64,000 nucleotides of DNA from NCBI RefSeq assembly GCF_000620785.1, contig NZ_JIAI01000006.1, positions 1 through 64,000 of the forward strand, read 5' to 3'. The number at the start of each line of letters is the position of its first letter. The stretch's first letter is position 1. Positions 42,610 to 51,698 of this stretch are shown here, one piece after another. The position numbers were made by a program, and so were the translations under genes. The DNA comes from Actinospineispora acaciae DSM 45401. GTDB lineage: Bacteria > Actinomycetota > Actinomycetes > Mycobacteriales > Pseudonocardiaceae. The notes below the pieces were generated by a model, which made no database searches, had not been told where the DNA came from, and was given only the letters and a program-made list of their open reading frames with translations.

Positions 42610-43422
42610 GTGAGTGAGCGCGGACTGCTCCACTTACGTGAGGTCGCCAAGGTGTACAGCACCCGCTCCGGCGAGGCGACCACCGCTTTGCGGGACGTCT
42701 CGCTGTCGCTGCGGGCCGGCGAGTTCGTCAGCCTGATCGGCCCCAGCGGCTGCGGCAAGTCCACCCTGCTCAAGATCGTGGCCGGGCTCATCGACGTGAC
42801 GCACGGCGAGCTGGTCGCCGACGGCGCCGAGCTGGCCCCCCGCAACCTGGGCGTGGTGTTCCAGAGCCCGGTCATGCTGCCCTGGCGGACGGTGCTGCGC
42901 AACGTGCTGCTCAGCGCGGACGTGCTGGGCCTGGACCGCGCCGAGGCGACCGAGCGGGCCCGGCGGCTGCTGGCGGCGGTCGGGCTGGACGCGGTCGAGC
43001 AGATGTACCCGACCGAGCTCAGCGGCGGCATGCAGCAGCGGGTGGCGATCGCCAGGGCGCTGCTGCACGACCCGGCGATCCTGCTGATGGACGAGCCGTT
43101 CGGCGCGCTGGACGCGATCACCCGGGAGGACCTGAACACCCGGCTGCAGGGGCTGCACACCGAGCAGGCCAAGACCGTCCTGTTCGTGACCCACAACATC
43201 GACGAGGCGGTCTTCCTGTCCGACCGCATCGTCGTGATGTCCGGCCGGCCCGGGCGGGTGGTCGCCGAGGTGCCCGTCGACCTGCCCCGTCCCCGCTCCG
43301 TCAGGGACAAGCTGTCCGCCGAGTTCCGCACGATCGAGTCCCTGGTCAGGGACAAGCTGGAGGAGGGTGGCCATGAGCCGGGCGCTGGAGTCGAGCCGCA
43401 GGCCCAGGCCAGCGGGCAGTGA
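42610..43422 (+). CDS. ABC transporter ATP-binding protein (SsuB/TauB-like)
   Basis: 270 residues from GTG 42610. Walker A G-P-S-G-C-G-K-S-T, Q-loop V-V-F-Q-S-P, signature L-S-G-G-M-Q-Q-R, Walker B I-L-L-M-D-E-P-F and the H-loop T-H-N-I-D-E-A are intact, in the arrangement of nitrate/sulfonate importers. Its last 50 bp overlap the permease gene. Confidence 0.95.
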   Translation: MSERGLLHLREVAKVYSTRSGEATTALRDVSLSLRAGEFVSLIGPSGCGKSTLLKIVAGLIDVTHGELVADGAELAPRNLGVVFQSPVMLPWRTVLRNVLLSADVLGLDRAEATERARRLLAAVGLDAVEQMYPTELSGGMQQRVAIARALLHDPAILLMDEPFGALDAITREDLNTRLQGLHTEQAKTVLFVTHNIDEAVFLSDRIVVMSGRPGRVVAEVPVDLPRPRSVRDKLSAEFRTIESLVRDKLEEGGHEPGAGVEPQAQASGQ

Positions 43423-44215
43423 GCGGCCGCCGGCGGCTCGCCGGCCCCGGGTCCCCGACCCGGTGCTCACCGTCGCGGTGGTGGCGGTCGTGCTGGCGGC
43501 GGCCGAGGCGGTGGCCCGCTCCGGCGCGGTGTCGCGGCTGATCCTGCCCGCGCCCTCGGAGGTGTTCGCCGCGCTGGTCGGCGGCATCCGCGACGGCTCG
43601 TTCCTGGACGCGACCTGGGACACCGTCTGGCCCACCGTGGTCGGCTTCGTGCTCAGCTCGGTGGTGGCCATCGCGACCGGCGGCCTGCTGGGCAGCCTGC
43701 CCCGGCTGGAGTCCGTGCTCATGCCGCTGGTCTACGCCATCCAGGCGACGCCGAAGGTGGCCATCGCGCCGCTGGTCATCCTGTGGTTCGGCTTCGACGC
43801 GCCAGGAAAGATCGTGGTCGTCGGGATAGTCACCTTCTTCCCGGTGGTGGTGAACACGCTGGCCGGAATGCGCATCCGGGAACGGGAGAAGGCCGAGCTG
43901 ATGCGCGCCATGGGCGCGACGAAAATGCAGGTCTTCCGCTACATCAGGCTGCCGAACGCGCTGCCGTACATCTTCGCCGGGCTGCACGTGGGCATCATCT
44001 TCTCGCTGATCGGCGCGGTCGTCGCGGAGTTCGTCGGGTCCCGCGCCGGGCTCGGATATCTGCTCGTGCAGCAGAAGGCGCTGTTCGACGTGGCGGGCGT
44101 GTTCGCCAGCATCGTGCTGCTCATGGTCATCGGAATCGTGTTCAACCGGATCATGGTGATCGCCGAACGGCGCATCGTCTTCTGGGCCGAGGACACCACT
44201 GGTACGCCTATTTAG
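43373..44215 (+). CDS. ABC transporter permease (SsuC/TauC-like)
   Basis: 280 residues from ATG 43373, with GGAGGAGGG inside the end of the ATPase gene. About six membrane segments and the EAA loop (L-M-R-A-M-G-A-T-K-M-Q-V-F-R-Y-I-R-L-P-N-A-L-P) are present. With the two upstream genes it makes a complete importer. Confidence 0.95.
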   Translation: MSRALESSRRPRPAGSERPPAARRPRVPDPVLTVAVVAVVLAAAEAVARSGAVSRLILPAPSEVFAALVGGIRDGSFLDATWDTVWPTVVGFVLSSVVAIATGGLLGSLPRLESVLMPLVYAIQATPKVAIAPLVILWFGFDAPGKIVVVGIVTFFPVVVNTLAGMRIREREKAELMRAMGATKMQVFRYIRLPNALPYIFAGLHVGIIFSLIGAVVAEFVGSRAGLGYLLVQQKALFDVAGVFASIVLLMVIGIVFNRIMVIAERRIVFWAEDTTGTPI

Positions 44216-44228
44216 GGGAGATCGTGTC

Positions 44229-45539
44229 GTGACAACGGAGTCAGGATCACCGGCCGTTATTGATGACGCCGCCGCGCGAGCCCGTTCTCGCAAGGCCATT
44301 GCGGCGGCCGTCGTCGGCAACTTCGCCGAATGGTACGACTACATGCTGTTCGGCTACCTGGCCCCGACCATCAGCGGCCTGTTCTTCCCGAACCAGGACA
44401 AGACAGTCGCGCTGATCTCGGCGTTCGCGGTGTTCTCCATCGGTTTCCTGATCAGGCCGCTGGGCGGGATCGTGTTCGGCCACCTCAGCGACCGCTACGG
44501 CCGGCACCGCACGCTGGTGACCCTGGTGCTGCTGATCTCCGTGTCCACGATGCTCATCGGCGCGCTGCCCACGTACCAGAGCATCGGCGTGCTCTCGCCG
44601 ATCCTGCTGATCGTCCTGCGGCTCGCGCAGGGCTTCTCCGCCGGCGGCGAGTACGGCAACGCCTCGGTGTTCCTCACCGAGCACGCCCCCGCCGGCCGCC
44701 GAGGCACCTACGCCGCCTGGCTGCCGGCCAGCGTCACCCTCGCCGGCGTGTTCACCACCGGCCTGCTCGCGCTGTGCAGCGTCGTGCTCCCGGCCGGCGC
44801 CATGGAGTCGTGGGGCTGGCGGGCGCTGTTCCTGCTGGCCGGCCCGATCGGCCTGATCGGGCTGTACCTGCGGGTCAAGGTGACCGAGACGCCGCGTTTC
44901 GAGGAGCTGCGCGAGGCCGGCGAGGTCAGCGCGTCGCCGGTGGTGGCGAGCCTGCGCGACAACATGCGCCAGATCGTGTTCGTGCTGTTCATCGTGCTGT
45001 TCTCCTCGGTCAGCCGGTACGGCATGCAGACCTACCTGCCGACCTACCTGAAGAAGGAGGCCGGCATGACGGAGTTCCTGTCCATGCTGGCCACCATGAT
45101 CATGCTGATCGTCTTCATCGTCGCCGACCTGATCATGGGCCGGCTGTCCGACCGCTACGGCCGCCGCCCGCTCATGATGATCGCCTGCGCCGGCTTCGTG
45201 CTGCTCACCTATCCGGCGTTCCAGCTGATCACGGGCGGGGAGCCGGGGGTGGTCATCCCGCTGCTGGCGGTGTTCGGGGTGCTCATGGGCTGCTACTCGT
45301 GCTTCCCGGCCACGCTGTCCGAGCTGTTCCCCGCGCGGGTGCGGGTCACCGGCTACTCGATCGGCTACAACGTGGCCCTGGCCGCCTTCGGTGGCACCGT
45401 GCCGCTGCTGTCCACCTGGTTGCTGGCCCGCACCGGCGACTCCGCCGCGCCCGGCTACGTGCTGATGGTGGCGGCGTTCGTGTCCCTGATCACCGTGATC
45501 CGCATCCCGGAGACCGCCCACACCGACCTGCGCCGCTAG
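44229..45539 (+). CDS. MFS permease of the metabolite:H+ symporter (MHS/KgtP-ProP) type
   Basis: 436 residues, twelve membrane segments. The opening I-A-A-A-V-V-G-N-F-A-E-W-Y-D-Y, the loop G-H-L-S-D-R-Y-G-R-H-R-T and R-L-A-Q-G-F-S-A-G-G-E-Y-G are hallmarks of the MHS family, which imports small carboxylates, shikimate or betaine. GTG start lies 13 bp after the ABC permease, so the regulon has two uptake systems, perhaps for the parent compound and an acidic derivative. Confidence 0.94.
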   Translation: MTTESGSPAVIDDAAARARSRKAIAAAVVGNFAEWYDYMLFGYLAPTISGLFFPNQDKTVALISAFAVFSIGFLIRPLGGIVFGHLSDRYGRHRTLVTLVLLISVSTMLIGALPTYQSIGVLSPILLIVLRLAQGFSAGGEYGNASVFLTEHAPAGRRGTYAAWLPASVTLAGVFTTGLLALCSVVLPAGAMESWGWRALFLLAGPIGLIGLYLRVKVTETPRFEELREAGEVSASPVVASLRDNMRQIVFVLFIVLFSSVSRYGMQTYLPTYLKKEAGMTEFLSMLATMIMLIVFIVADLIMGRLSDRYGRRPLMMIACAGFVLLTYPAFQLITGGEPGVVIPLLAVFGVLMGCYSCFPATLSELFPARVRVTGYSIGYNVALAAFGGTVPLLSTWLLARTGDSAAPGYVLMVAAFVSLITVIRIPETAHTDLRR

Positions 45540-45608
45540 CGCCGGCCGCAACCGCGACAGATCCGCCGGTGTTCCCCTCGTGACCGCTTCAACAACGGGA
45601 GGAACATC

Positions 45609-46052
45609 ATGTCGGAACGGAACAAGGCCATCGTCGGACGGTGGTTCACCGAGTTCTGGGGAAAGGACTTCAACCCGGGTGTGATCGACGAGTTGGCCGC
45701 GCCCAACATTCGGTTCGAGTACTCGCTGCACGCGCCGTGCCGGGGTCGTGACGAGGTCCGTGCTTTTGCCACCAAGTTCCGCGCGGCGTTCCCCGACCTC
45801 AACTTCTGGGGAACCGCCGACCTGATCGCCGAGGGCGACTACGTCGTCGGCCAATGGGAAGGCGGCGGCACCCAGACCGGCGATGCTTTCGACGACATGC
45901 CGATCGGCGCGCTCCCGGCCGGTACTGGCAAGACGATGCGATTCACCGGAATCACGATCCTGAAGGTGGAGAACGGACTCATCACCGAAGAGGTCGGACT
46001 CGACGACGGTGTGACGGTGCTGCGGCAGCTCGGTCTGATCCGCGCCGCGTAG
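45609..46052 (+). CDS. Ester cyclase / SnoaL-like protein
   Basis: 147 residues with the polyketide-cyclase-like NTF2 fold (V-G-R-W-F-T-E-F-W, G-R-D-E-V-R-A-F-A-T-K-F-R-A-A-F-P-D-L, T-G-K-T-M-R-F-T-G-I-T-I-L-K-V). ATG follows GGGAGGAA. Probably co-transcribed with the MFS gene 69 bp upstream; role in the pathway unknown. Confidence 0.88.
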   Translation: MSERNKAIVGRWFTEFWGKDFNPGVIDELAAPNIRFEYSLHAPCRGRDEVRAFATKFRAAFPDLNFWGTADLIAEGDYVVGQWEGGGTQTGDAFDDMPIGALPAGTGKTMRFTGITILKVENGLITEEVGLDDGVTVLRQLGLIRAA

Positions 46053-46066
46053 CCATCCGCGTCTGG

Positions 46067-46336
46067 TTATCGTTCGCCTGTGCTGGCGCGCCGCTGTCGC
46101 GCGTGGCGTTCCTCCAGTTCGTCGAGGATTGCCAGCGCGCGCAGCGCGCGTCGGCGGGCGGGGCACGGCCAGGGACGGTGGCAACGGACGTACGCGCAGG
46201 AGCCGTCCGGGCACTGGGCGTGCGTGTCGCGCAGGGCGGCGGCGAACAACCGGCCCTGTCCGGCGATCACCGTTGCGAGCTGTTCGTTGCTGGTGGGGTC
46301 GTCGGCCCACTCGGTGTAGCCGTCCACGTCGGTCAT
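46067..46336 (-). CDS. Small hypothetical protein with Cys cluster (module copy 2)
   Basis: 89 residues; ATG overlaps the stop of the tiny gene upstream (ATGA). Contains E-W-A-D-D, then C-P-D-G-S-C-A-Y-V-R-C-H-R-P-W-P-C, four cysteines and a histidine that could form a zinc site, and a basic helical C-terminus (E-E-R-H-A-R-Q-R-R). No named family recognised. Its 3' end lies 14 bp from the convergent ester-cyclase gene. Confidence 0.65.
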   Translation of the reverse strand: MTDVDGYTEWADDPTSNEQLATVIAGQGRLFAAALRDTHAQCPDGSCAYVRCHRPWPCPARRRALRALAILDELEERHARQRRASTGER

Positions 46337-46506
46337 GACGGCCTGACCGCCTTCAGCATCACGGCCTGTGCCGCCGGGCGTGGGTGCTCGCGGCGGCGTC
46401 GAAGCGTGCGGTTGCCTCGCCAGCGGGCCAGGTAGAAGCGTCCGAAGTCGCCGAGCGTGGGGAGGCCGTAGTCGCGGGTGCGGTGGCGTCGAGACACGTT
46501 GATCAT
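46333..46506 (-). CDS. Tiny basic protein with D-F-G-R-F-Y-L-A-R-W-R motif (module copy 2)
   Basis: 57 codons from ATG 46506. The core L-G-D-F-G-R-F-Y-L-A-R-W-R-G-N-R-T-L-R aligns with W-D-F-L-S-F-Y-V-T-R-W-R-S-A-R-A-L-R of the 8821 gene. As there, it is divergent from an XRE-like/TPR regulator and translationally coupled to a second small gene. Function unknown. Confidence 0.6.
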   Translation of the reverse strand: MINVSRRHRTRDYGLPTLGDFGRFYLARWRGNRTLRRRREHPRPAAQAVMLKAVRPS

Positions 46507-46616
46507 CAAATTCCAGGCGACCGTGACGTCTCGACCACCTTGTGGGACTATGTGTGTCCTCTTGAGACATTGCGCGAAGTCCCCTGTGACCAGGGCGGAC
46601 CTTGAGGAGATCGGCA

Positions 46617-47990
46617 GTGTCAGCCGGCGAGCAGCCCCGCACCGTCCTGGAACAGTTGATCGCCGAGGAGTTCACCTGGCCCGAGGCCGCGGCGCGGTTC
46701 AACCTGCTCGCCGAGGAGATCGCCCGTGGACCTGGCGGGTACCGGATGACCTCGCTGTCCGAGCGGCAGCTTCGGCGCATCGCCGCCGGAGAGGTTCCTC
46801 GGCCGTACCGCGCGACCGTACGAGTGCTGGAACGCCAGTTCGGCCGGCCGATCCAGGAGTTGTTACGGGCTCCAGCATGTGGCGTGGGGGACGGGCGGGA
46901 TGCAGACTGGTCGCGACCTTCGGCTTTGCTCGGCGTGCGGGCTGATCAGCGGGTTCTCCTGCCTGACACGTCGGGGGAGGAGGACGACGTGGACAGACGA
47001 GCATTCGGCGGCGTGCTGGCCGTCGGGGGCGCCTTCCTCGGGGCGGAGTCGATTCGCCGCGGCCTTGGCGTCACCCTGGGTCTCCCGAGCACCGGCGACA
47101 CCGTCGAGGAGTGGGAGCGGACAGTTCACGAGTACGCGGGCCTGACCTCCAAGGCGGGCCTGCGGAGCAGCCTGCTTCCTCGCTTGATCGCGGACCTGGA
47201 CGAGGTTCGGACGCACATCGAGACGGCCAACGAGGGCCTGCGGCCCCGACTCGCCGACGTCGCTGCCAGGCTGAGCGGACTTGCGGCAATCGCGCTTTCC
47301 AGCGGCGGGCACTGGAGCGACGCCACGGCGTACTGGCGCACCGCCCGTCAGGCTTCATCGGCGAGCGCCGATCACGGCGGGTTGAGCTGTCTCCTCGGGG
47401 GGCGGCGGGCGATCTTGAACATATACGGCCCGGTGAGCCAGAACTCGGCGCTGGGCATCGCCAACGAGGTACTCGCCAGGGCGGGCGGAAAACCGTCTTC
47501 GGGCGCGGCGAACGCCTTGGCGGCGCGCGCGCAAATTCTCGCGCTCGAAGGCGACCGGGCAGGTGCCTATTCCGCCCTTTCAGATCTTGAACGCCTCTTC
47601 GACGGACTTGACGACACCGTTCGTTCTGACAGAAGTACCTGGGGATGGCCGGAGCACAAGCTGCACAACGCACGAAGCTTCGTGTACTCCTACACGGGGA
47701 ATACCCGCGCCGCTACGGCGGCCCAGGGAGATGCTTTGGCGTTCTCTGTCTCTCCTTATTCTGAGGCGACGATACAAATCAAGTGCCACCAAGCCGCATG
47801 TATGATCGTTTCTGGCGATGTAGTGCAGGGCGCTCGTCACGTTGGTGAGGTGTTCCAGTCGATCCCACCGAGCCTGCGAAATGGGCACATGCGTAGCTCC
47901 GTCAGTTTTGCTTTGGACAAACTGCCCGAGCGGGCGGCGCGGCTTCCCGCGGTGCGTGAGGTGCGCGCGCTGGTGACGTCGTCAGCGTAG
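46617..47990 (+). CDS. XRE-like regulator with TPR-like repeats (module copy 2)
   Basis: 457 residues from GTG 46617, which has GAGGAG 7 nt upstream; the earlier TTG 46602 overlaps that site. The N-terminus (E-F-T-W-P-E-A-A-A-R-F-N-L-L-A, S-E-R-Q-L-R-R-I-A-A-G, P-R-P-Y-R-A-T-V-R-V-L-E) is a divergent HTH of a type common in actinomycetes. Residues about 150-450 are TPR-like helical repeats. Divergent from the tiny gene pair, as in copy 1. The 3' end overlaps the truncated gene at 47902 by 89 bp. GC content is lower than in the core genes. Confidence 0.85.
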   Translation: MSAGEQPRTVLEQLIAEEFTWPEAAARFNLLAEEIARGPGGYRMTSLSERQLRRIAAGEVPRPYRATVRVLERQFGRPIQELLRAPACGVGDGRDADWSRPSALLGVRADQRVLLPDTSGEEDDVDRRAFGGVLAVGGAFLGAESIRRGLGVTLGLPSTGDTVEEWERTVHEYAGLTSKAGLRSSLLPRLIADLDEVRTHIETANEGLRPRLADVAARLSGLAAIALSSGGHWSDATAYWRTARQASSASADHGGLSCLLGGRRAILNIYGPVSQNSALGIANEVLARAGGKPSSGAANALAARAQILALEGDRAGAYSALSDLERLFDGLDDTVRSDRSTWGWPEHKLHNARSFVYSYTGNTRAATAAQGDALAFSVSPYSEATIQIKCHQAACMIVSGDVVQGARHVGEVFQSIPPSLRNGHMRSSVSFALDKLPERAARLPAVREVRALVTSSA

Positions 47991-48294
47991 TTCGGCTTAA
48001 CCGGCCAGGGCGGGGAACGATCCGGTCCAGATCGGGCCAGGTGTTGAGGCCGTAGTGGTAGAAGTCGACGGCGTGGGCGTGGGGGCGCACGGCGGTGACC
48101 TTGGCGGATAGGTCACGGGCCGAGGCGGTGTCGGGGTGGCCGGGGCGCAGCAGCACGCGTAACGGGCGGTCGGGACGGCAGGCGGCGCGGTAGGCGGCGG
48201 CGACGGTCAGGCCGGCGACCGGGATCCGGTCGAGCACCCGGTCCACGGAGTCCAGATCGGAGACGAACGCGTACAGCGAGCTGTCCAGCGTCAC
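47902..48294 (-). pseudogene. Internally deleted gene of the second sugar-transport operon
   Basis: GTG 48294 overlaps the permease stop (GTGA). The start (L-Y-A-F-V-S-D-L-D-S-V-D-R-V-L-D-R-I, G-L-T-V-A-A-A-Y) and the end (H-A-V-D-F-Y-H-Y-G-L, D-L-D-R-I near 48020) look like the two ends of a TIM-barrel-like protein of several hundred residues, joined directly after A-A-Y-R-A-A. The tail to 47902 is out-of-frame-like, Pro/Arg-rich sequence. I infer a deletion remnant; a genuinely small protein is the alternative. Confidence 0.5.
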
Positions 48295-49244
48295 CGGGTG
48301 CGGCCCTCGCGGGCGTAGACCAGCAGCAGCCCGATGATGAGCACGCCCAGGAACACCTGCTGGGCGGCCTGCGAGAGGTTCCAGGCCTGCAGCATCGAGG
48401 TCAGCACGGTGAGCATCAGCGCCCCGGCGACGGTACCGAGCACGTGCCCCCGCCCGCCCAGGATCGACGTCCCGCCGAGCACCACCACCGCGATCGACTG
48501 AAGCTGGTACGGGTCGCCCATGGTCAGCGAGCTGGTGCCGGTGAAGCCGAACAACACCAGCCCGGCCACCCCGGCCAGCACTGAACAGCCGATGTACATG
48601 GTGTACGTGGTGGCCGGCACGCTCACCCCGGAGATCCGCGACGCCGGCACCGACAGCCCCAGCGCGACGGCCTCGCGCCCCAGCCGGGACAGGTGCAGCA
48701 GCCACAGGCACACCACGCCGATGACCAGCCACAGCAGGAACGCCAGCGGCACCCCCGCCACCCTGTCGTTCGCCAGGCTGGTCAACACGCCGACCGAGGC
48801 GGACCGGGGCGCGCCGTTGGTGTACACCAGCAGCGCGCCGGAGATGATCGTGCCGCTGGCCAGCGTCATCACCAGCGGCGGCAGCCGCAGCGCGCGGATG
48901 CCGAACGCGTTCGCCGCCCCCACCGCCGCCGAGGCCAGCAGCGCCGCCGCGATGCCCGCCCCACCGCCGTACCCGCCGGCGACCTGCGCGCAGACCACCG
49001 CGGCCAGCGACACCACGCCGGACACCGACAGGTCGATGCCGCCCATCATCACCACCAGCGTCTGCCCGACGCCGACGATGCCGAGGTAGGACGCGGTCTG
49101 CATCAGGTACCCGGTCTTGGCCCAGCTCGCGAACCCGCCGGTGGTGGCCGCCGCGACCAGCCACACCAGCAGCAACGCCAGGAACGGCAGCACCGTCCGG
49201 TTCCCCGCCACCCAGCGCCGCCCCACGCCGACCCACGCGCTCAC
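48291..49244 (-). CDS. Sugar ABC transporter permease (RbsC-like)
   Basis: 317 residues with the CUT2 permease signatures M-G-G-I-D-L-S-V-S-G and G-G-T-S-I-L-G-G-R-G-H-V-L-G-T-V, and about nine to ten hydrophobic segments. ATG overlaps the stop of the second permease (ATGA). Together they form the channel of the second sugar importer. Confidence 0.93.
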   Translation of the reverse strand: MSAWVGVGRRWVAGNRTVLPFLALLLVWLVAAATTGGFASWAKTGYLMQTASYLGIVGVGQTLVVMMGGIDLSVSGVVSLAAVVCAQVAGGYGGGAGIAAALLASAAVGAANAFGIRALRLPPLVMTLASGTIISGALLVYTNGAPRSASVGVLTSLANDRVAGVPLAFLLWLVIGVVCLWLLHLSRLGREAVALGLSVPASRISGVSVPATTYTMYIGCSVLAGVAGLVLFGFTGTSSLTMGDPYQLQSIAVVVLGGTSILGGRGHVLGTVAGALMLTVLTSMLQAWNLSQAAQQVFLGVLIIGLLLVYAREGRTR

Positions 49245-50188
49245 CGGACATCCCGACGAGTCAGCAGTGTCTTCACCGCGATGGCGACGATCAGCACGAC
49301 GCCCTGCAAGATCAACTGGTAGAACGTGGACACCCCGGAGAACACCATCAGGTTGGTCAGCACGCCCAGGATCAGCGCGCCCAGCACGGTGCCCCGAAGC
49401 TGGCCCACGCCGCCGAAGAAGCTGGCCCCGCCGATCACGGCGGCGGTGATCGAGTTCAGCGTGTACGGGGTGCCCACCGTCGCGTCGGCCGAGCCGGCCT
49501 GCAGCGCCAGCGCGATCCCGGCCAGCCCGGTGAACGCCCCGGCCATCGCGTAGACGCCGATCTTCACCGCCCGGGTGTTCACCCCGTTGGCGAACGCCCC
49601 CTGCTCATTGCCGCCGACCGCGTACATGGCCCGGCCGAACCACGTCGTCTTCGCCAGCTTCCAGGCCAGCCCCGCGACCACCCCGACCACCAGCGGCAGC
49701 GCGACCCCGTGCCAGCCGTTGTTGTACGCCCGCACCAGACCGTCCGGCACGTGCCCGCCCGGGCGGGGCAGCACGAGCAGCGTGACGCCGCCCCAGAGGA
49801 ACGAGGCGGCCAGCGTCACGATGATCGGCGGCAGCCCGGCGAAGGCCACCAGCGCGCCGTTGATGCCGCTCGCGGCCACCCCGGCGGCCAGCGCCAGCAG
49901 CACAGCCGGGACGACACCGACCGGGTCGGCGGTGACCGCGAACGTCGCCATGGCCAAGGCGACCACCGTGCCCAGCGACAGGTCCACCCCGCCGACCAGC
50001 ATGATCGCGGTCTGGGCGGTGGCGGCGAGCACGAGCGGCAGGAACTGCGCGGACAACACGGTGATCGAGCCCAGCCTGAGCAGGCCGGGCGCGAGCTGCG
50101 CGTACACGACCAGCAGCACCAGCAGCAGCGCGCCGAGGCCGACCACGTCCAGGTGCGGCCGCCGCCGGGCGGTGACCAGGTCAGACAT
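49241..50188 (-). CDS. Sugar ABC transporter permease (RbsC-like)
   Basis: 315 residues from ATG 50188; GTG 50197 is also in frame, and both lie within the end of the ATPase gene. CUT2 signatures V-G-G-V-D-L-S-L-G-T and G-G-A-S-F-F-G-G-V-G-Q-L-R-G-T are present. Partner of the 48291-49244 permease. Confidence 0.92.
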   Translation of the reverse strand: MSDLVTARRRPHLDVVGLGALLLVLLVVYAQLAPGLLRLGSITVLSAQFLPLVLAATAQTAIMLVGGVDLSLGTVVALAMATFAVTADPVGVVPAVLLALAAGVAASGINGALVAFAGLPPIIVTLAASFLWGGVTLLVLPRPGGHVPDGLVRAYNNGWHGVALPLVVGVVAGLAWKLAKTTWFGRAMYAVGGNEQGAFANGVNTRAVKIGVYAMAGAFTGLAGIALALQAGSADATVGTPYTLNSITAAVIGGASFFGGVGQLRGTVLGALILGVLTNLMVFSGVSTFYQLILQGVVLIVAIAVKTLLTRRDVR

Positions 50189-51695
50189 GCGCCGCACCGC
50201 CGGTCACCGAGGCGTGCACCAGGTCCTGTTCGGTCACCTCGTCACCGGCCAAACTCCGTACCACCCGCCCCTCGTACATCACCAGCACCTCGTCACACAG
50301 CCCGACCAGCTCCATGGTGTCGGTGGAGGTCACCAGCACGGCAAGCCCGGCGTCGGCCAGCGAGCGCAGCAGGTGGTAGATCTCCCGCTTGGTGCCGACG
50401 TCGATGCCCCTGGTCGGCTCGTTGAGCAGGAGTACGGACGGTTGGGTCGGCAGCCAGCGGGCCAGCGCGACCTTCTGCTGGTTGCCCCCGGACAGCCGCC
50501 GGGCCTCCTGCCCGAGCCCGCGCGCCGTGATCCGCAGCCGGTCGACCAGCCCGGCGGCCATCCGCTCCTCGGCGGACCGGCTCACCGTGAACAGCCGCCG
50601 GGCGGGGGTGAGCGCGCGCACCGACGGCAGCGTGAGGTTGCCCCGGATGCTCTGCGCGGTGTGCAGGCCTTCGAGCTTGCGGTCCTCCGGCACGTACGCC
50701 ACCCCGCGCCGGATGGCCGCCCCGGGCCCGCCGATCCGGCAGGCCTTGCCGTCGATCTCGATCCGCCCGGAATGCCGGCGCAGCCCGAACAGCGCCCGCA
50801 GCACCTCGCGCTGGCCCTGGCCGGCCAGCCCGCCCAGCCCGACGATCCGCCCGGCCGGCACGTCCAGGTCGACGTTCTCGAAAGCCCCGGTCGTGGTCAG
50901 CCCGGACGCCCGCAACCCCGGCCCGAGCGGCGGCCCGCTGGACTTGGCCGGGAACAGCGCCGCCAGCTCCCGGCCGATCATGAGCCGGACTAGGTCGTCC
51001 TGGTCGGTCTCGTCACGCCGGCGGGTGGCGACCAGTTCGCCGTCCTTGAGCACGGTGAGCCTGTCGCACACGGCGAACAGCTCGTCCAGCCGATGGCTCA
51101 CGATGATCACTGAGCGGCCGCCGTCGCGCAGCTCGCGCACCACCTTGAACAGCGCCTCGACCTGGCTGTCGTCCAGCGCGGAGGTGGCCTCGTCCAGGAT
51201 CAGCAGCGACGGGTCGCCGGCCAGCGCCTTGGCCAGCTCGACCAGCTGGCGCCGCGCCAGCGACAGCTCGCCCACCGGCACCAGCGGGTCCACGGCCAGC
51301 CCCACCCGCTCCAGCAGCGGTCGCGCCCGCGCCGCCAGCTCGCGCCGTCGCACCAGCCCGCGCCGGCTCGGCCAGCCGCCCAGGAACACGTTCTCGGCGA
51401 CCGTCTGGTGCGGGTTCAGGCTCAGCTCCTGCTGCACCGAGCCGACCCCGGCGGCCCGCGCCTGGTGCGGGTTCCAGCCGGTGACGGTCCGCCCGTCCAG
51501 GGACACCCGGCCGGAGTCCGGCGCGGTGATCCCGGTGATCACGTTGAGCGCCGTGCTCTTGCCCGCGCCGTTCTCGCCGACCAGCCCCAGCACCTCGCCC
51601 CGACGCACCTCGAAGCTCGCCTCGCGCAGCACCGCGATGCCGGCGTAGGACTTCGTCACCCGATCCACGTCGAGCAGCACGGCCGGGTCGGTCAC
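50181..51695 (-). CDS. Sugar ABC transporter ATP-binding protein (two NBDs)
   Basis: 504 residues from GTG 51695. N-terminal NBD: Walker A G-E-N-G-A-G-K-S, Walker B L-L-I-L-D-E-A-T. C-terminal NBD: degenerate P-loop G-G-L-A-G-Q-G-Q, signature L-S-G-G-N-Q-Q-K, and V-L-L-L-N-E-P-T. This is the RbsA/MglA layout. Confidence 0.95.
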   Translation of the reverse strand: MTDPAVLLDVDRVTKSYAGIAVLREASFEVRRGEVLGLVGENGAGKSTALNVITGITAPDSGRVSLDGRTVTGWNPHQARAAGVGSVQQELSLNPHQTVAENVFLGGWPSRRGLVRRRELAARARPLLERVGLAVDPLVPVGELSLARRQLVELAKALAGDPSLLILDEATSALDDSQVEALFKVVRELRDGGRSVIIVSHRLDELFAVCDRLTVLKDGELVATRRRDETDQDDLVRLMIGRELAALFPAKSSGPPLGPGLRASGLTTTGAFENVDLDVPAGRIVGLGGLAGQGQREVLRALFGLRRHSGRIEIDGKACRIGGPGAAIRRGVAYVPEDRKLEGLHTAQSIRGNLTLPSVRALTPARRLFTVSRSAEERMAAGLVDRLRITARGLGQEARRLSGGNQQKVALARWLPTQPSVLLLNEPTRGIDVGTKREIYHLLRSLADAGLAVLVTSTDTMELVGLCDEVLVMYEGRVVRSLAGDEVTEQDLVHASVTGGAAHV

Positions 51696-51698
51696 GCC

